From NCBI GenBank assembly GCA_900551105.1, contig URUT01000011.1:1-34048 (forward strand): a stretch of 34,048 nucleotides of DNA, written 5' to 3'. This DNA comes from an uncultured Mycoplasmatota bacterium. GTDB lineage: Bacteria; Bacillota_I; Bacilli_A; RF39; UBA660. This document shows, piece by piece, positions 1 to 7,948 of this stretch; the stretch's first letter is position 1, and every line of letters begins with the position of its first letter. A model generated the notes under the pieces. It was not told the DNA's origin. It worked only from the letters and a program-made list of their open reading frames with translations, and made no database searches. The position numbers were made by a program, and so were the translations under genes.

Positions 1-575
1 GTTGATTTAACTTCAAATACACCATCACCTAATTCTAGGATAGATACATCAAATGTACCACCACCTAAGTCGTATACTAAAATTGTTTGTTGTTTATCTT
101 GTTTGTCTAATCCATAAGCAAGTGATGCCGCAGTTGGTTCGTTGATAATTCTTTCTACTTCTAAGCCAGCTATTTTACCAGCGTTTTTAGTTGCTTGTCT
201 TTGAGCATCATTGAAGTATGCTGGAACAGTAATTACGGCTTTAGTTACAGGTTCACCAAGATAGTTTTCAGCATCTTTTTTTAGTTTCATTAAGATTTTA
301 GCACTGATTTCTTCTGGTGTATATTTTTTGCCTTCTGCTTCTACTTTTTCACTTGTACCCATTAATCTTTTAATTGATGAGATTGTATTAGTAGGATTTG
401 TTACAGCTTGTCTTTTAGCAGTAATACCAACTAATTCCTCTCCGTTTTTAAATGCTACTACTGATGGAGTTGTACGGTCCCCTTCAGGTGTAACAATTAC
501 CTTAGGTTCGCCACCTTCTAGAACAGCAACACATGAGTTTGTTGTTCCTAAATCTATACCGATTATTTTACTCAT
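1..575 (-). CDS. dnaK: Chaperone DnaK (Hsp70), N-terminal part
   Basis: Only the first ~191 residues lie in the window; the gene runs off the left edge. The protein is the ATP-driven Hsp70 chaperone working with GrpE and DnaJ in the cytoplasm. It starts MSKIIGIDLGTTNSCVAV, the phosphate-1 loop of the Hsp70 ATPase fold, followed by EGDRTTPSVV, TVPAYFNDAQRQATKNAG and the phosphate-2 motif DLGGGTFDVS, all hallmarks of bacterial DnaK. The ATG at 573-575 is preceded by AAAGGA. It follows grpE by 29 bases and is the third gene of hrcA-grpE-dnaK, so it should share the HrcA-controlled promoter near 2140-2168. Nothing unusual is visible in the part present. Confidence 0.97.
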   Translation of the reverse strand, partial: MSKIIGIDLGTTNSCVAVLEGGEPKVIVTPEGDRTTPSVVAFKNGEELVGITAKRQAVTNPTNTISSIKRLMGTSEKVEAEGKKYTPEEISAKILMKLKKDAENYLGEPVTKAVITVPAYFNDAQRQATKNAGKIAGLEVERIINEPTAASLAYGLDKQDKQQTILVYDLGGGTFDVSILELGDGVFEVKS

Positions 576-604
576 ATTTATCATATCCTTTCTTATTTGA
601 GTAA

Positions 605-1102
605 TTACTCATTTACTTTGACCATTGCTGGTCTAATAACTTTGTCTTTATAAGTATAACCTTTTTGTAATACTTCTAAGATTACGTTACTTGGTTTATT
701 TTCATCTTTTTCAGTAAGTACTGCTTGATGGAAGTTTGGATCAAATTCTAAGCCATCGGCTTCAATTTCTTTAACATCTATATCATTTAAGATATTTACA
801 AAAGATGTATAAATCATTTTAAAGCCACTTAAGAATTTGCTGACTTCATCAGATAAATCATTATCATCTAATTTAATAGCTCTTTCAAAATTATCTAGAA
901 TTGGCAGTAATGATTTTACTAAATCTTCGTTAGCATATTTTATTAAGTTGCTTGTTTCTTCTTCTTTTCTTCTTTTATAATTTTGCAGTTCTGCGGCCAT
1001 TCTTAGACATTTTTCATTAGCATCTTGAAGTTCTTTTAAAAGTTTTTCGTTCTTTGCTTCATGATGCTTATTTTTTTTATTTTGTTTTTCTTCGTTTTCC
1101 AT
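605..1102 (-). CDS. grpE: GrpE nucleotide exchange factor
   Basis: 165 residues. GrpE releases ADP from DnaK. The N-terminal ~55 residues are charged and predicted helical (the GrpE coiled-coil dimer region), with the family signature around residues 30-50 (LRMAAELQNYKRRKEEE). The C-terminal beta domain carries FDPNFHQAV and the closing VLQKGYTYKDKVIRPAMVKV, both typical. Length is slightly below the usual 175-200, the loss being in the variable N-terminus. The ATG is preceded by AAAGG. It starts 3 bases after the hrcA stop and ends 29 bases before dnaK, so it is the middle gene of the heat-shock operon. Confidence 0.96.
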   Translation of the reverse strand: MENEEKQNKKNKHHEAKNEKLLKELQDANEKCLRMAAELQNYKRRKEEETSNLIKYANEDLVKSLLPILDNFERAIKLDDNDLSDEVSKFLSGFKMIYTSFVNILNDIDVKEIEADGLEFDPNFHQAVLTEKDENKPSNVILEVLQKGYTYKDKVIRPAMVKVNE

Positions 1103-1105
1103 AAA

Positions 1106-2095
1106 TTACCTTTCTATGTAGTTTTTCAAATAGTTTAGTAGGGTTACTACTTTGTCGTACTCCATTCGTTTTGGTCCGATTATAGCAATAGTTCCTTCTT
1201 CACCATCAATGTTATAACTAGTTTTGATAACCGTTACATTTGGATCAAATTTATTTTCTTCACCAATATAAATATTTACTTCTTTTTCGTCAGTTTCAAT
1301 TTTTTTGATTAAATCCATATTTTCTAATTTACCAATCATACTTTTGATTTTATCGGGACTATCATATTCTGGCTGTTTTAAGATATTGGTTTTTCCTTGA
1401 AAGAAAATATCACTATTTTTAACGGTAAAATCATTAAATGCATCATAGAAGAAATTCAAGACACTTTCGTAGGCTTTGATTTGCTTAGCAATAATAGGTT
1501 TTATTTCATATTCAAGTTTACTACTTATTTCAGTAAGTTTAGTTCCAGTTAGTTTTTTATTTATTAAATCGCAGGCTTTAATCATTTCATCTACACTAAT
1601 ATTTTCAGGGATGATGCTTTGTTTATTTTCTACGTGACCCGTGTTAGTAACAACTACGGCAACTATTTTTTTATCATCTATTGGGACTATTGATACTTGT
1701 TTTAGGGTATTGTTATCACTTTCTTTTCCTAAGACAATACTTGTATAGTTAGTTATATCACTAATTATTTCCATACATTTTACTATTGCATCACTGATTA
1801 CTAATTCTTTATTATTTAATATTGTTTGAAGCTTTAATACTTCATCGCCTGTTAATTCTTTAGGTTTCATTAAATTATCTACATAATATTTGTATCCTGC
1901 TTCGCTAGGGATTCTCCCACTAGAGATATGAGTCTTTTCTAAAAATCCTAAGGTTTCTAGGAATGCCATATCATTTCTGATTGTTGCACTGGAACATTTT
2001 AGTTTCTTGACCAATGATTTAGATCCTACTGGCTTAACTGTTTTAATATAAGTTTCAACTATTAAACTTAATAGTTCATTTTGTCTATTATTCAA
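1106..2095 (-). CDS. hrcA: Heat-inducible transcription repressor HrcA
   Basis: 329 residues. HrcA represses class I heat-shock genes by binding CIRCE operators and needs GroEL to stay active. The N-terminal winged helix is visible (RQNELLSLIVETYIKT, then KPVGSKSLVKK and CSSATIRNDMAFLETLGFLEKTHISSGRIPS, about residues 4-65), followed by the GAF-like and dimerisation regions and the C-terminal GPKRMEYDKVVTLLNYL. The start codon is TTG (2093-2095), chosen because AAAGGAGG lies 7 bases upstream and the protein then begins at the usual place. First gene of hrcA-grpE-dnaK. Two CIRCE-like sites flank its promoter, so it should repress its own operon. Confidence 0.96.
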   Translation of the reverse strand: MNNRQNELLSLIVETYIKTVKPVGSKSLVKKLKCSSATIRNDMAFLETLGFLEKTHISSGRIPSEAGYKYYVDNLMKPKELTGDEVLKLQTILNNKELVISDAIVKCMEIISDITNYTSIVLGKESDNNTLKQVSIVPIDDKKIVAVVVTNTGHVENKQSIIPENISVDEMIKACDLINKKLTGTKLTEISSKLEYEIKPIIAKQIKAYESVLNFFYDAFNDFTVKNSDIFFQGKTNILKQPEYDSPDKIKSMIGKLENMDLIKKIETDEKEVNIYIGEENKFDPNVTVIKTSYNIDGEEGTIAIIGPKRMEYDKVVTLLNYLKNYIER

Positions 2096-2108
2096 GTTCT
2101 AGCCTCCT

Positions 2109-2135
2109 TTAGCACTCTTTCTTTTCAAATGCTAA
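2109..2135 (-). promoter_or_regulatory. CIRCE operator, downstream copy (imperfect)
   Basis: TTAGCACTC, 9 bases, AAATGCTAA. The left arm matches the CIRCE consensus (TTAGCACTC-N9-GAGTGCTAA) exactly and the right arm 7 of 9. The site lies between the hrcA -10 box and its Shine-Dalgarno sequence, so bound HrcA would block the start of transcription. Confidence 0.85.
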
Positions 2136-2139
2136 TATT

Positions 2140-2168
2140 ATTATAATATTATGCGTAGCACTTGTCAA
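2140..2168 (-). promoter_or_regulatory. Heat-shock operon promoter (sigma-A type)
   Basis: On the minus strand TTGACA (2163-2168), a 17-base spacer and TATAAT (2140-2145): a perfect vegetative promoter for hrcA-grpE-dnaK. Strength is evidently held down by the CIRCE-like operators on both sides. Confidence 0.92.
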
Positions 2169-2182
2169 TATATGAGTGCTAA
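2155..2182 (-). promoter_or_regulatory. CIRCE operator, upstream copy (10-base spacer)
   Basis: GTAGCACTT, 10 bases, GAGTGCTAA. The right arm is a perfect CIRCE half site; the left arm differs at its two ends and the spacer is 10 rather than the usual 9 bases. It overlaps the -35 box. Confidence 0.78.
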
Positions 2183-2204
2183 TTTTTAGATTTTTTTGTA
2201 AATT

Positions 2205-2228
2205 AAAAAAGATAACTTACAAGTTACC
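2205..2228 (-). terminator. Rho-independent terminator after the frr operon
   Basis: Minus strand GGTAACTT-gt-AAGTTATC followed by TTTTTT. The 8-bp stem begins at the last base of the stop codon of the preceding gene. Confidence 0.8.
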
Positions 2229-2581
2229 TATTTTTTTAAGTATATTAAAATTATGGCAGCAGCTATACCACTTAGGATAGTGCCTAGTAGGATGCAAATA
2301 TTTACTACATGGCCGTTGTTGTTAGATTGTTTCTTTTCTAGCACTTTAATTTGGCCTTGCTCTTTAGCTACTTTTTCTTTTTCTAGGGTTTCACTACGTT
2401 TCTTATTTATTATTTCGTTATATTTTCTTACGATGTTTTGCTCTTCTGGTACATTACTATTTTTTACCTCTTCGACGTATCCATCTAAAACATTTTGCTC
2501 ATCAAAGGTAATTGTGCCATTTGCAAATTTTTCTAAATAATTAATTATGATCTGCCTTGCTTCATCACTAACCAAATTCAT
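2228..2581 (-). CDS. Tail-anchored hypothetical protein downstream of frr
   Basis: 117 residues; I do not recognise a named family. Residues 1-90 are soluble, mostly helical and charged; residues ~91-115 (VVNICILLGTILSGIAAAIILIYL) form one membrane helix ending at the C-terminus, so it should be tail-anchored with its bulk in the cytoplasm. The SD is AGGTGA 3 bases before the ATG. It starts 11 bases after frr and ends in a terminator, so it is the last gene of the frr operon. RKYNEIINKK before the anchor and the anchor itself resemble KKYHDIINSRK and the anchor of the protein at 3164-3760, on the other side of frr; the two look like paralogues. Function unknown. Confidence 0.75.
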   Translation of the reverse strand: MNLVSDEARQIIINYLEKFANGTITFDEQNVLDGYVEEVKNSNVPEEQNIVRKYNEIINKKRSETLEKEKVAKEQGQIKVLEKKQSNNNGHVVNICILLGTILSGIAAAIILIYLKK

Positions 2582-2592
2582 AAGTCACCTAT

Positions 2593-3129
2593 CTATACAC
2601 TCATTAATTCATTTTCTTTTTCTTTTACTTTGTCATCAACTATTTTATTGTATTTAGTAATAAGTTCTTGAACTTTATCATTCTGTCTATTTTGTTCATC
2701 TTCAGGCATTTCAGCTTTTTTAATTTCATTACGAGCATCTTCTCTAGCATTTCTTAGTGCTACTTTAGCATCTTCACCCATACCTTTGATTTGTTTAACG
2801 TATTCTTTTCTTCTTTCTTCATTTAATTCAGGAATTGTTAGAATTACCATTTCACCATTATTTGTTGGAGTAATTCCTAGATTAGCTTCATGGATGGCTT
2901 TTTCTATTTCTTTAACTAAAGTTTTATCAAATGGTTTAATAAATAGTTGTCTTGCTTCTGGTACGGTAATGTTAGCAACTTGATTTAGAGGAGTTGATGC
3001 TCCATAATATTCTACATTTATACCATTAAGCATTGCTGGGTTAGCTCTTCCAGCTCTAACATTTGTAAATCTTGCTTCCATATTTTCTATGGCTTTTTGC
3101 ATTTTTGCTTCTGCGTTTTCTATATACAT
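2593..3129 (-). CDS. frr: Ribosome recycling factor
   Basis: 178 residues, slightly short of the usual 185. RRF splits post-termination ribosomes together with EF-G. The sequence is typical throughout: VRAGRANPAML at ~residues 25-35, the domain II strand motif YYGASTPLNQVANITVPEAR, then IHEANLGITPTNNG, and the domain I helices with LNEERRKEYVK and VALRNAREDARNEIKKAE. ATG preceded by AAGGAGAG. In Bacillus the order is rpsB-tsf-pyrH-frr; here frr has left that cluster (rpsB-tsf lies at 28,242-30,062) and sits between two paralogous tail-anchored proteins. Confidence 0.97.
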   Translation of the reverse strand: MYIENAEAKMQKAIENMEARFTNVRAGRANPAMLNGINVEYYGASTPLNQVANITVPEARQLFIKPFDKTLVKEIEKAIHEANLGITPTNNGEMVILTIPELNEERRKEYVKQIKGMGEDAKVALRNAREDARNEIKKAEMPEDEQNRQNDKVQELITKYNKIVDDKVKEKENELMSV

Positions 3130-3163
3130 ATTTTTCTCTCCTTATTAATAATATTATACCTAA

Positions 3164-3760
3164 TTATATGATAAAAGCAAGAACTCCTAGTAAAATACCT
3201 AATAAAATTGTGCTTTCAATAATTACTAAAGTTTTGATATGACCATCGGTATCGATCTTTTTAATTCTAAGTGGTTTTTTACCATTAGTAATTGGTTTAC
3301 GGGAATTAATGATGTCATGATATTTTTTAGTAACGGCATTTTCAGTACCATGATTTTCTAAATAGATTATATATTCATCTAGGGCTTCTTGGGTTTTAGT
3401 TATCTTGTTATAGTCAAGAGACTTTTCCATAAGAGAAAGAGCTTTGTCTATGAAGGCATCTATTTGTTTACTTTCAGTTTCACTTAGTTCTTCACCACTT
3501 GAAAGTCTTTGATATAATTTTAAAAATCCTTCTACGGTGATGATTTTTTCTAGAGAACTTATTTCATTAAGTCTAGCTTTTAAAGCATTTTTTAAACGAG
3601 ATAGTTCTTCACTAGAAACGGCATTTGGATAAGCATTTTCATAGCAGTCTAAGTCATCTAGATAATCTATTAAAAACTTGTCATCATCAACTTTAGAAAT
3701 GCCTTTTAGTATTTCATCTAAGTTTACTATTTGTCCTAATCTTATTTGTGGTTCTAACAT
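3164..3760 (-). CDS. Tail-anchored hypothetical protein upstream of frr
   Basis: 198 residues, no recognised family. Residues 1-165 are soluble and acidic with several predicted helices; residues ~173-198 (HIKTLVIIESTILLGILLGVLAFII) form a C-terminal membrane anchor. Its last ~60 residues resemble the end of the 117-residue protein at 2228-2581 (K-K-Y-x-x-I-I-N, a basic linker, then D/N-G-H and an anchor with TILxGI), so this is probably the longer of two paralogues around frr. The ATG has AGGGGA as SD. It is the first gene of a transcript with frr (34-base gap). Cellular role unknown. Confidence 0.75.
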   Translation of the reverse strand: MLEPQIRLGQIVNLDEILKGISKVDDDKFLIDYLDDLDCYENAYPNAVSSEELSRLKNALKARLNEISSLEKIITVEGFLKLYQRLSSGEELSETESKQIDAFIDKALSLMEKSLDYNKITKTQEALDEYIIYLENHGTENAVTKKYHDIINSRKPITNGKKPLRIKKIDTDGHIKTLVIIESTILLGILLGVLAFII

Positions 3761-3784
3761 ATTTTCCCCTACCTTACTTTAATT

Positions 3785-3813
3785 ATTATACTACATATTT
3801 TATTAGAAAAAAA
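3785..3813 (-). promoter_or_regulatory. Possible promoter of the frr operon
   Basis: TATAAT (3785-3790, minus strand) lies 22 bases before the start of the tail-anchored gene. The -35 region at the right distance is only TTTTTT, so the call rests mainly on the perfect -10 box. Confidence 0.45.
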
Positions 3814-3830
3814 GCAGTATATTTACTGCC
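3807..3830 (-). terminator. Terminator after the ysxE-like gene
   Basis: Minus strand GGCAGTA-aata-TACTGC followed by TTTTTTT: a 6-bp stem with a 4-base loop and a U-run. It ends transcription coming from lon-spoVID-ysxE. Confidence 0.75.
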
Positions 3831-3853
3831 TAGACACTATTTTGTTATTTCCA

Positions 3854-3870
3854 TAATATATACTAGGTGA
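3854..3870 (+). promoter_or_regulatory. -10 box joined to an SD (short-leader promoter)
   Basis: TAATAT (3854-3859), 6 bases, GGTGA (3866-3870), then ATG at 3876. TAGACA at 3831-3836 is a possible -35 with a 17-base spacer. Same layout as before yqfT, nfo, parC and spoIIB in this window. Confidence 0.45.
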
Positions 3871-3875
3871 ATGTT

Positions 3876-4073
3876 ATGCAAATGAATAATAATGGATTTA
3901 ATAATTTCTTTAAAGGGTTTTGGTCTTTCATTTGGTTTTTAATTTTATGTACCCTAATTTTTTATCAATTAATAATTACTTTTTTCTTTCCCCTTAGATG
4001 GAATATTTGTATTTTGCTGATAGAGATATTTTTGTTATTCTTTCTTCTCTACCGAATAATATGGCCGCATTAG
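3876..4073 (+). CDS. Small two-helix membrane protein, hypothetical
   Basis: 65 residues from ATG 3876 (an in-frame GTG at 3867 is the alternative). An Asn-rich start (MQMNNNGFNNFFKGF) leads into two hydrophobic helices, about residues 14-35 and 41-60. No family recognised. The support is a GGTGA Shine-Dalgarno 5 bases upstream, a -10 box at the spacing seen before other genes here, and a protein that is a sensible membrane hairpin. Against it, the 3' end overlaps the convergent ysxE-like gene by 39 bases and the sequence is short. It could be spurious. Confidence 0.42.
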   Translation: MQMNNNGFNNFFKGFWSFIWFLILCTLIFYQLIITFFFPLRWNICILLIEIFLLFFLLYRIIWPH

Positions 4074-4904
4074 TTTTTCAGTTTCATCTATATAATCTAA
4101 CATTTTACTGATATTTACTGAGTTAGACATTTCATCTTTAGTAAATGGTGTAAATTTAGGTATAGATATAGTAATAAAAAAGAGTTTTTTTTCTTCTTCT
4201 AAAAGCGAGAAATTTTTTAAATAAGTTTCAAAGAAGGTGCCATAGTTATATTTGCCAAAGTCATTGTGATAAAGATTTATTAAATCTAAAATAGGTGTAT
4301 CAACCGTATAATTATCCCAGCTTATAAATTTATTATCTATGTAGTGGTCTATTGATAAGTTGTTATGACAGTAGGCCACTCTTTCTTTATCTTTTGATGA
4401 GGTTAGATTATACCAACTTTCTATTTCGTCTTTGACAAATTTAATTAGTGATGTTAGACGGGTTCGGTTTGCTAGAAGAAGGTTTGCAGAAGGCGTTAAA
4501 ACATTTTTAGGTTCGTATTCGTTATAGTAACTTTCTAGAGTGTTTTCTAGGTAGTCTATGTTATTTAAAAGATTTTCATAGATTTCCTTTACTTTATCAA
4601 CAGAGATGTCTTTGAAGTATGCGGTTTTAGTGTGCAAGGCTCCTAGGAGTTTAGCCATATCGGTGCATTTTTGTTCTACGGGAGAGTTTACTTCTTTTAG
4701 TCTTTCATAAACGTAGGAGTCATCTATTTCATCAACTAATTTTGGGTAAGAATCAAAATTTCTTGAGTTTAAATATGTATAAAGATTTTTAATGTCTTTG
4801 TTTTTAGGTTTTAAAATATAACTTCCTTCTTTGGTATCTATTATTTTGGATTTGCCAGCGATGGTTATTTTTCTAGGATTAAAGACTTCATTAATTTTCT
4901 TCAT
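4035..4904 (-). CDS. ysxE: YsxE-like spore coat kinase-fold protein (CotS family)
   Basis: 289 residues of the aminoglycoside-phosphotransferase/CotS fold. An N-lobe (KIIDTKEGSYILKPKNKD, ~residues 20-37) is followed by a helical region and a catalytic-loop-like segment VAYCHNNLSIDHYI (~residues 177-190), where kinases have H-x-D/N-x-x-x-x-N, then FISWDNYTVDTPILDL in the position of the D-x-D/DFG-like metal site. I identify it as YsxE mainly because it directly follows a SpoVID-like gene (14-bp overlap), as spoVID-ysxE do in Bacillus, with lon just upstream. In Bacillus, YsxE is a coat protein needed for coat encasement. Whether it binds ATP is open, since the loop residues are not canonical. 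Terminator at 3807-3830. Confidence 0.72.
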   Translation of the reverse strand: MKKINEVFNPRKITIAGKSKIIDTKEGSYILKPKNKDIKNLYTYLNSRNFDSYPKLVDEIDDSYVYERLKEVNSPVEQKCTDMAKLLGALHTKTAYFKDISVDKVKEIYENLLNNIDYLENTLESYYNEYEPKNVLTPSANLLLANRTRLTSLIKFVKDEIESWYNLTSSKDKERVAYCHNNLSIDHYIDNKFISWDNYTVDTPILDLINLYHNDFGKYNYGTFFETYLKNFSLLEEEKKLFFITISIPKFTPFTKDEMSNSVNISKMLDYIDETEKLMRPYYSVEKKE

Positions 4905-5616
4905 ATTCAGGAATAATTAGTTTCATATTGATTTCTAGAGTATCAAATGAGTTGTATTTTTTTAGTTCTAGTAGATTGATTTTATATTTATTTAATATTC
5001 CTTCTAGAGTATCGTTTGGCATAACAGTATGTACGTGATATTTGATGTAAGTTTCTTCAGAGTTAATGCTATTTAAGATTGTTGTTTGATTAGTTAGTGC
5101 TTCGCTTGGTTCAGGAGTTTCTTCTTCCTTTGTTTCTACTGATGCAGTAGTTTCGTCAGTTGTTTGTGGAAACTCCATTTTAGTTGCTTCTTCTATATCT
5201 TTAAATCTTGGGGTTTCTTCGCTTAAGTCAACTACTTCAGCATCATTAGTTTTTAAAAATTCATCTAAACTAGTTTCATCAGCAAATTCAATTAAGCCTT
5301 GCTCAGCGGTTATAATGTACTCAATATGGACATGTAGTTCGTCCCCGTTTTGTAGTTCATAAGAAAAATCAGTTATTTCTAAGTTTATGGTATCTAGGTT
5401 AATGTTACTTCTTAATTCATGGGTAAATGGCACTTTAAAACTAAAGTCTTCTTTGTTGATGCTTACTTCATGAACTTTATAGTCACCAGAGATAATAAAA
5501 TCTCCTTCTAATTTTTCACCATTTATGTCATAGTCGTGTTCAATAGAGATACTGGTTATTTCAAAGATGTTTTCTTTAAAGAGAAAGTCTCTTTCTATTA
5601 CAAAAGCTTCATTCAT
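4891..5616 (-). CDS. spoVID: SpoVID-like spore morphogenetic protein with C-terminal LysM
   Basis: 241 residues. SpoVID directs encasement of the spore by coat layers from the mother-cell side. The N-terminal ~110 residues form a beta-rich domain (FEITSISIEHDYDINGEKLEGDFIISGDY type), followed by an acidic Glu/Thr-rich linker (~115-190) and a C-terminal LysM domain (~193-237: YHVHTVMPNDTLEGILNKY, then INMKLIIPE). This layout and the overlap with a YsxE-like gene match Bacillus SpoVID, although it is less than half the usual ~575 residues because the acidic linker is short. SD AAAGGACT before the ATG. It follows lon by 50 bases. There is no signal peptide, as expected for a cytoplasmic coat organiser. 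Confidence 0.75.
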   Translation of the reverse strand: MNEAFVIERDFLFKENIFEITSISIEHDYDINGEKLEGDFIISGDYKVHEVSINKEDFSFKVPFTHELRSNINLDTINLEITDFSYELQNGDELHVHIEYIITAEQGLIEFADETSLDEFLKTNDAEVVDLSEETPRFKDIEEATKMEFPQTTDETTASVETKEEETPEPSEALTNQTTILNSINSEETYIKYHVHTVMPNDTLEGILNKYKINLLELKKYNSFDTLEINMKLIIPEYEEN

Positions 5617-5666
5617 ATATTATCAGTCCTTTCAACTAAATATATGAATAAAAAAAAGAAATAATA

Positions 5667-7922
5667 CTATTTTTTCTTAAAGAATAGTTTGATTATTTCT
5701 TCGTAGTTTTCTATATAAATTAAATTAATTTCTTTTAAGATAAAGCTAGGTAGTGACTCAGTGTCTTCTTCGTTTTGTTTTGGCAGGTAGACTGTTTTAA
5801 TATTTTGATTATAAGCTGTTATTAGTTTTTCTTTTAATTTTGAAATTTTTAATATATTTCCATATAAGTCTATGTTACCTAAAAATGCGATGCTTTCAGA
5901 AATTTTAACGTTGTTTGTTAGACTTAAGATGCTAGTTAAGATACCAGTGCAGCCACTGGTGCCGTCTAGTTTAATATTAGTGCCAGTAAAGTTAATGTAC
6001 AACCCTTTCTTTTTAAAATCTATTAGATTTTTAGTTTCTAAGTATGCTAAACATAGATAAATAGCATCTTTTAGTTTATCACCAATATTGCCGGTTATAG
6101 AAAGGGAGGTTTCAGTTTTGTAGGCACTTTCTACTTGTAGCAGGGTTCCTCCATAAGGAGTTACTCCGATGATGTTAACCTCACCTATTTCATTTTGTTT
6201 TAGGTAGGTTTGATTTAGGTACGGGCCAAAAATAGTTTTTAAGTTTACTAAAGTTTTTGGTTTGTTTATTATCTTAAATCTAATTATTTTATCTAGTTTT
6301 CTTTCAAGTTCTCTTACACCAAACTCTAAAGTGTAATATTTAATTACATCTAGAATCATATCTTCTTTGAGGGTTACTTTGGTATGATATTTTTGATTAA
6401 TATTAGGTATAAGATAGTTTAAAGCAATGTCTTTCTTTTCAAAGATGGTATAACTTGGCAGATTGATAATTTCAAGACGATCTTTTAAAATTGGTGAGAT
6501 AAGACTTGCATCGTTAGCAGTTAAGATAAATAGACAATTAGATAAATTAACTGGTTCTTCTACATAGTTATCTATAAATTCTTTATTTTGTTTAGTATCT
6601 AAGATATCTAATAAAGTGCTTGCGGGGTCGCCTTTATAGTCTTTTAATAATTTATCTACTTCATCTAGTAAAATTACGGGATTATTTGAGCCACATTTAA
6701 TTAGTGAGGTAATTATTTTACCTGGAGCGGCGCCCAGATATGTACGGCGGTGTCCAGTTAGCTCTGATGAGTCATTTAAACCGCCTAAGCTAATTTTAGC
6801 AAAGTCTCTTTTTAAGGCAGCAGCTATACTTTTAGCGATTGTTGTTTTACCAATTCCGGGAGCACCAACTAAGCAGATTATAGGATTTTCTAGGCTAGGA
6901 TTTAGTGCTTTTAGGCTGCCAAATTCACAAATTCTTTCTTTGATTTCTTCAAGTCCATAGTGAGTTTCATTTAGAACTTTTAAGATGGCTTTTGAGTCAG
7001 TTTCTTCTTCTTTTGAACTAGCAAATGGAATAGATAAAAGAGTTTCTATGTAGTTTCTAATCATTGATATTTCAGGACTATTTACTGGGGTATATTCATA
7101 CTTTTGAAGTTCAAATAAGAGTTTTGTTTTGATTTTACTAGGGGCATTTAGTTCTGATACTTTTCTTCTTAAATTAAGAATTTCTTCTTCTTTACTACTA
7201 GATAAGCCAAGTTCAGCATTTAGTTTGGCAATTTTTTGTTTGATAATAAATTCTTTTTGCTCTTTAGCAAATTCTTCTTTAATCTCGTAGTCTATTTTAG
7301 CACTTAGTTTAAGCATTTCTAGTTCAACATTTAGTTCTTTGATTAAAGTTTTAGCTCTTGCATTTGCATCAAATTCATTCATGTAGTAAATTCTTTTTTC
7401 TTTAGGAAATTTTAAAAATGATACTACTAGGTCAGTTAAGTCATCAATAGATGCCGTACTTATTTTATTTAAGATACTATTATCCATTTCCGGATTAAGT
7501 TTAATATATGTGTTTAGTAGTGCGATTAATTTCTTTTTTAGAGCGGCTGTTTCTATATCTTCGGCAACATCAATATAAAGCATTTTAGCATTTGCTAAAA
7601 GAATACTTTTATCTTTTTGATAGTTTAAATATTTATTAACTTTAACTCGGTTTAAACCTTTTAAGACAACACGATAATTATTATTTGGTAAGACTATTTT
7701 AGAGTTAATATAAGCAAGAATACCTACTTTAGGTAAGTCAGTGATAGTTGGGGATTCTTCTAAAGTGTTTTCAGGGAGAATAACTAATACTTTATTATTA
7801 AATTCAAGGGAACTTAAATCAATTATCTTTTTTGATAAGTTATTGTTTAACTCTATACGGACTTCTTGGGTTGGTAATAGGGTTAGTTTTTTTAATAAAA
7901 GTACTGGTATATTTTCCTTCAT
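5667..7922 (-). CDS. lon: ATP-dependent protease Lon
   Basis: 751 residues, near the usual ~775. Lon degrades unfolded and regulatory proteins. An N-terminal substrate-binding domain (VLLLKKLTLLPTQEVRI onward) and coiled-coil region precede the AAA+ module with Walker A GAPGIGKT (353-360) and Walker B ILLDEVDK (D420, E421), and the sensor region FILTAND. The C-terminal serine protease domain keeps the Ser-Lys pair: S656 in LDGTSGCTG (usually DGPSAG) and K697 in SKLKEKL. The weaker match around S656 and in the N-terminal domain shows fast divergence but no loss of key residues. SD GGGAGG before the ATG; promoter at 7949-7977. Followed by spoVID-ysxE, which lie downstream of lonA in Bacillus too. 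Confidence 0.93.
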   Translation of the reverse strand: MKENIPVLLLKKLTLLPTQEVRIELNNNLSKKIIDLSSLEFNNKVLVILPENTLEESPTITDLPKVGILAYINSKIVLPNNNYRVVLKGLNRVKVNKYLNYQKDKSILLANAKMLYIDVAEDIETAALKKKLIALLNTYIKLNPEMDNSILNKISTASIDDLTDLVVSFLKFPKEKRIYYMNEFDANARAKTLIKELNVELEMLKLSAKIDYEIKEEFAKEQKEFIIKQKIAKLNAELGLSSSKEEEILNLRRKVSELNAPSKIKTKLLFELQKYEYTPVNSPEISMIRNYIETLLSIPFASSKEEETDSKAILKVLNETHYGLEEIKERICEFGSLKALNPSLENPIICLVGAPGIGKTTIAKSIAAALKRDFAKISLGGLNDSSELTGHRRTYLGAAPGKIITSLIKCGSNNPVILLDEVDKLLKDYKGDPASTLLDILDTKQNKEFIDNYVEEPVNLSNCLFILTANDASLISPILKDRLEIINLPSYTIFEKKDIALNYLIPNINQKYHTKVTLKEDMILDVIKYYTLEFGVRELERKLDKIIRFKIINKPKTLVNLKTIFGPYLNQTYLKQNEIGEVNIIGVTPYGGTLLQVESAYKTETSLSITGNIGDKLKDAIYLCLAYLETKNLIDFKKKGLYINFTGTNIKLDGTSGCTGILTSILSLTNNVKISESIAFLGNIDLYGNILKISKLKEKLITAYNQNIKTVYLPKQNEEDTESLPSFILKEINLIYIENYEEIIKLFFKKK

Positions 7923-7948
7923 ATTAGCCTCCCAAACATTTGTGACTT

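Noticed and set aside
328..600. Plus-strand open frame opposite dnaK
   Set aside because: It is the antisense of a highly conserved dnaK segment, with no SD or promoter.
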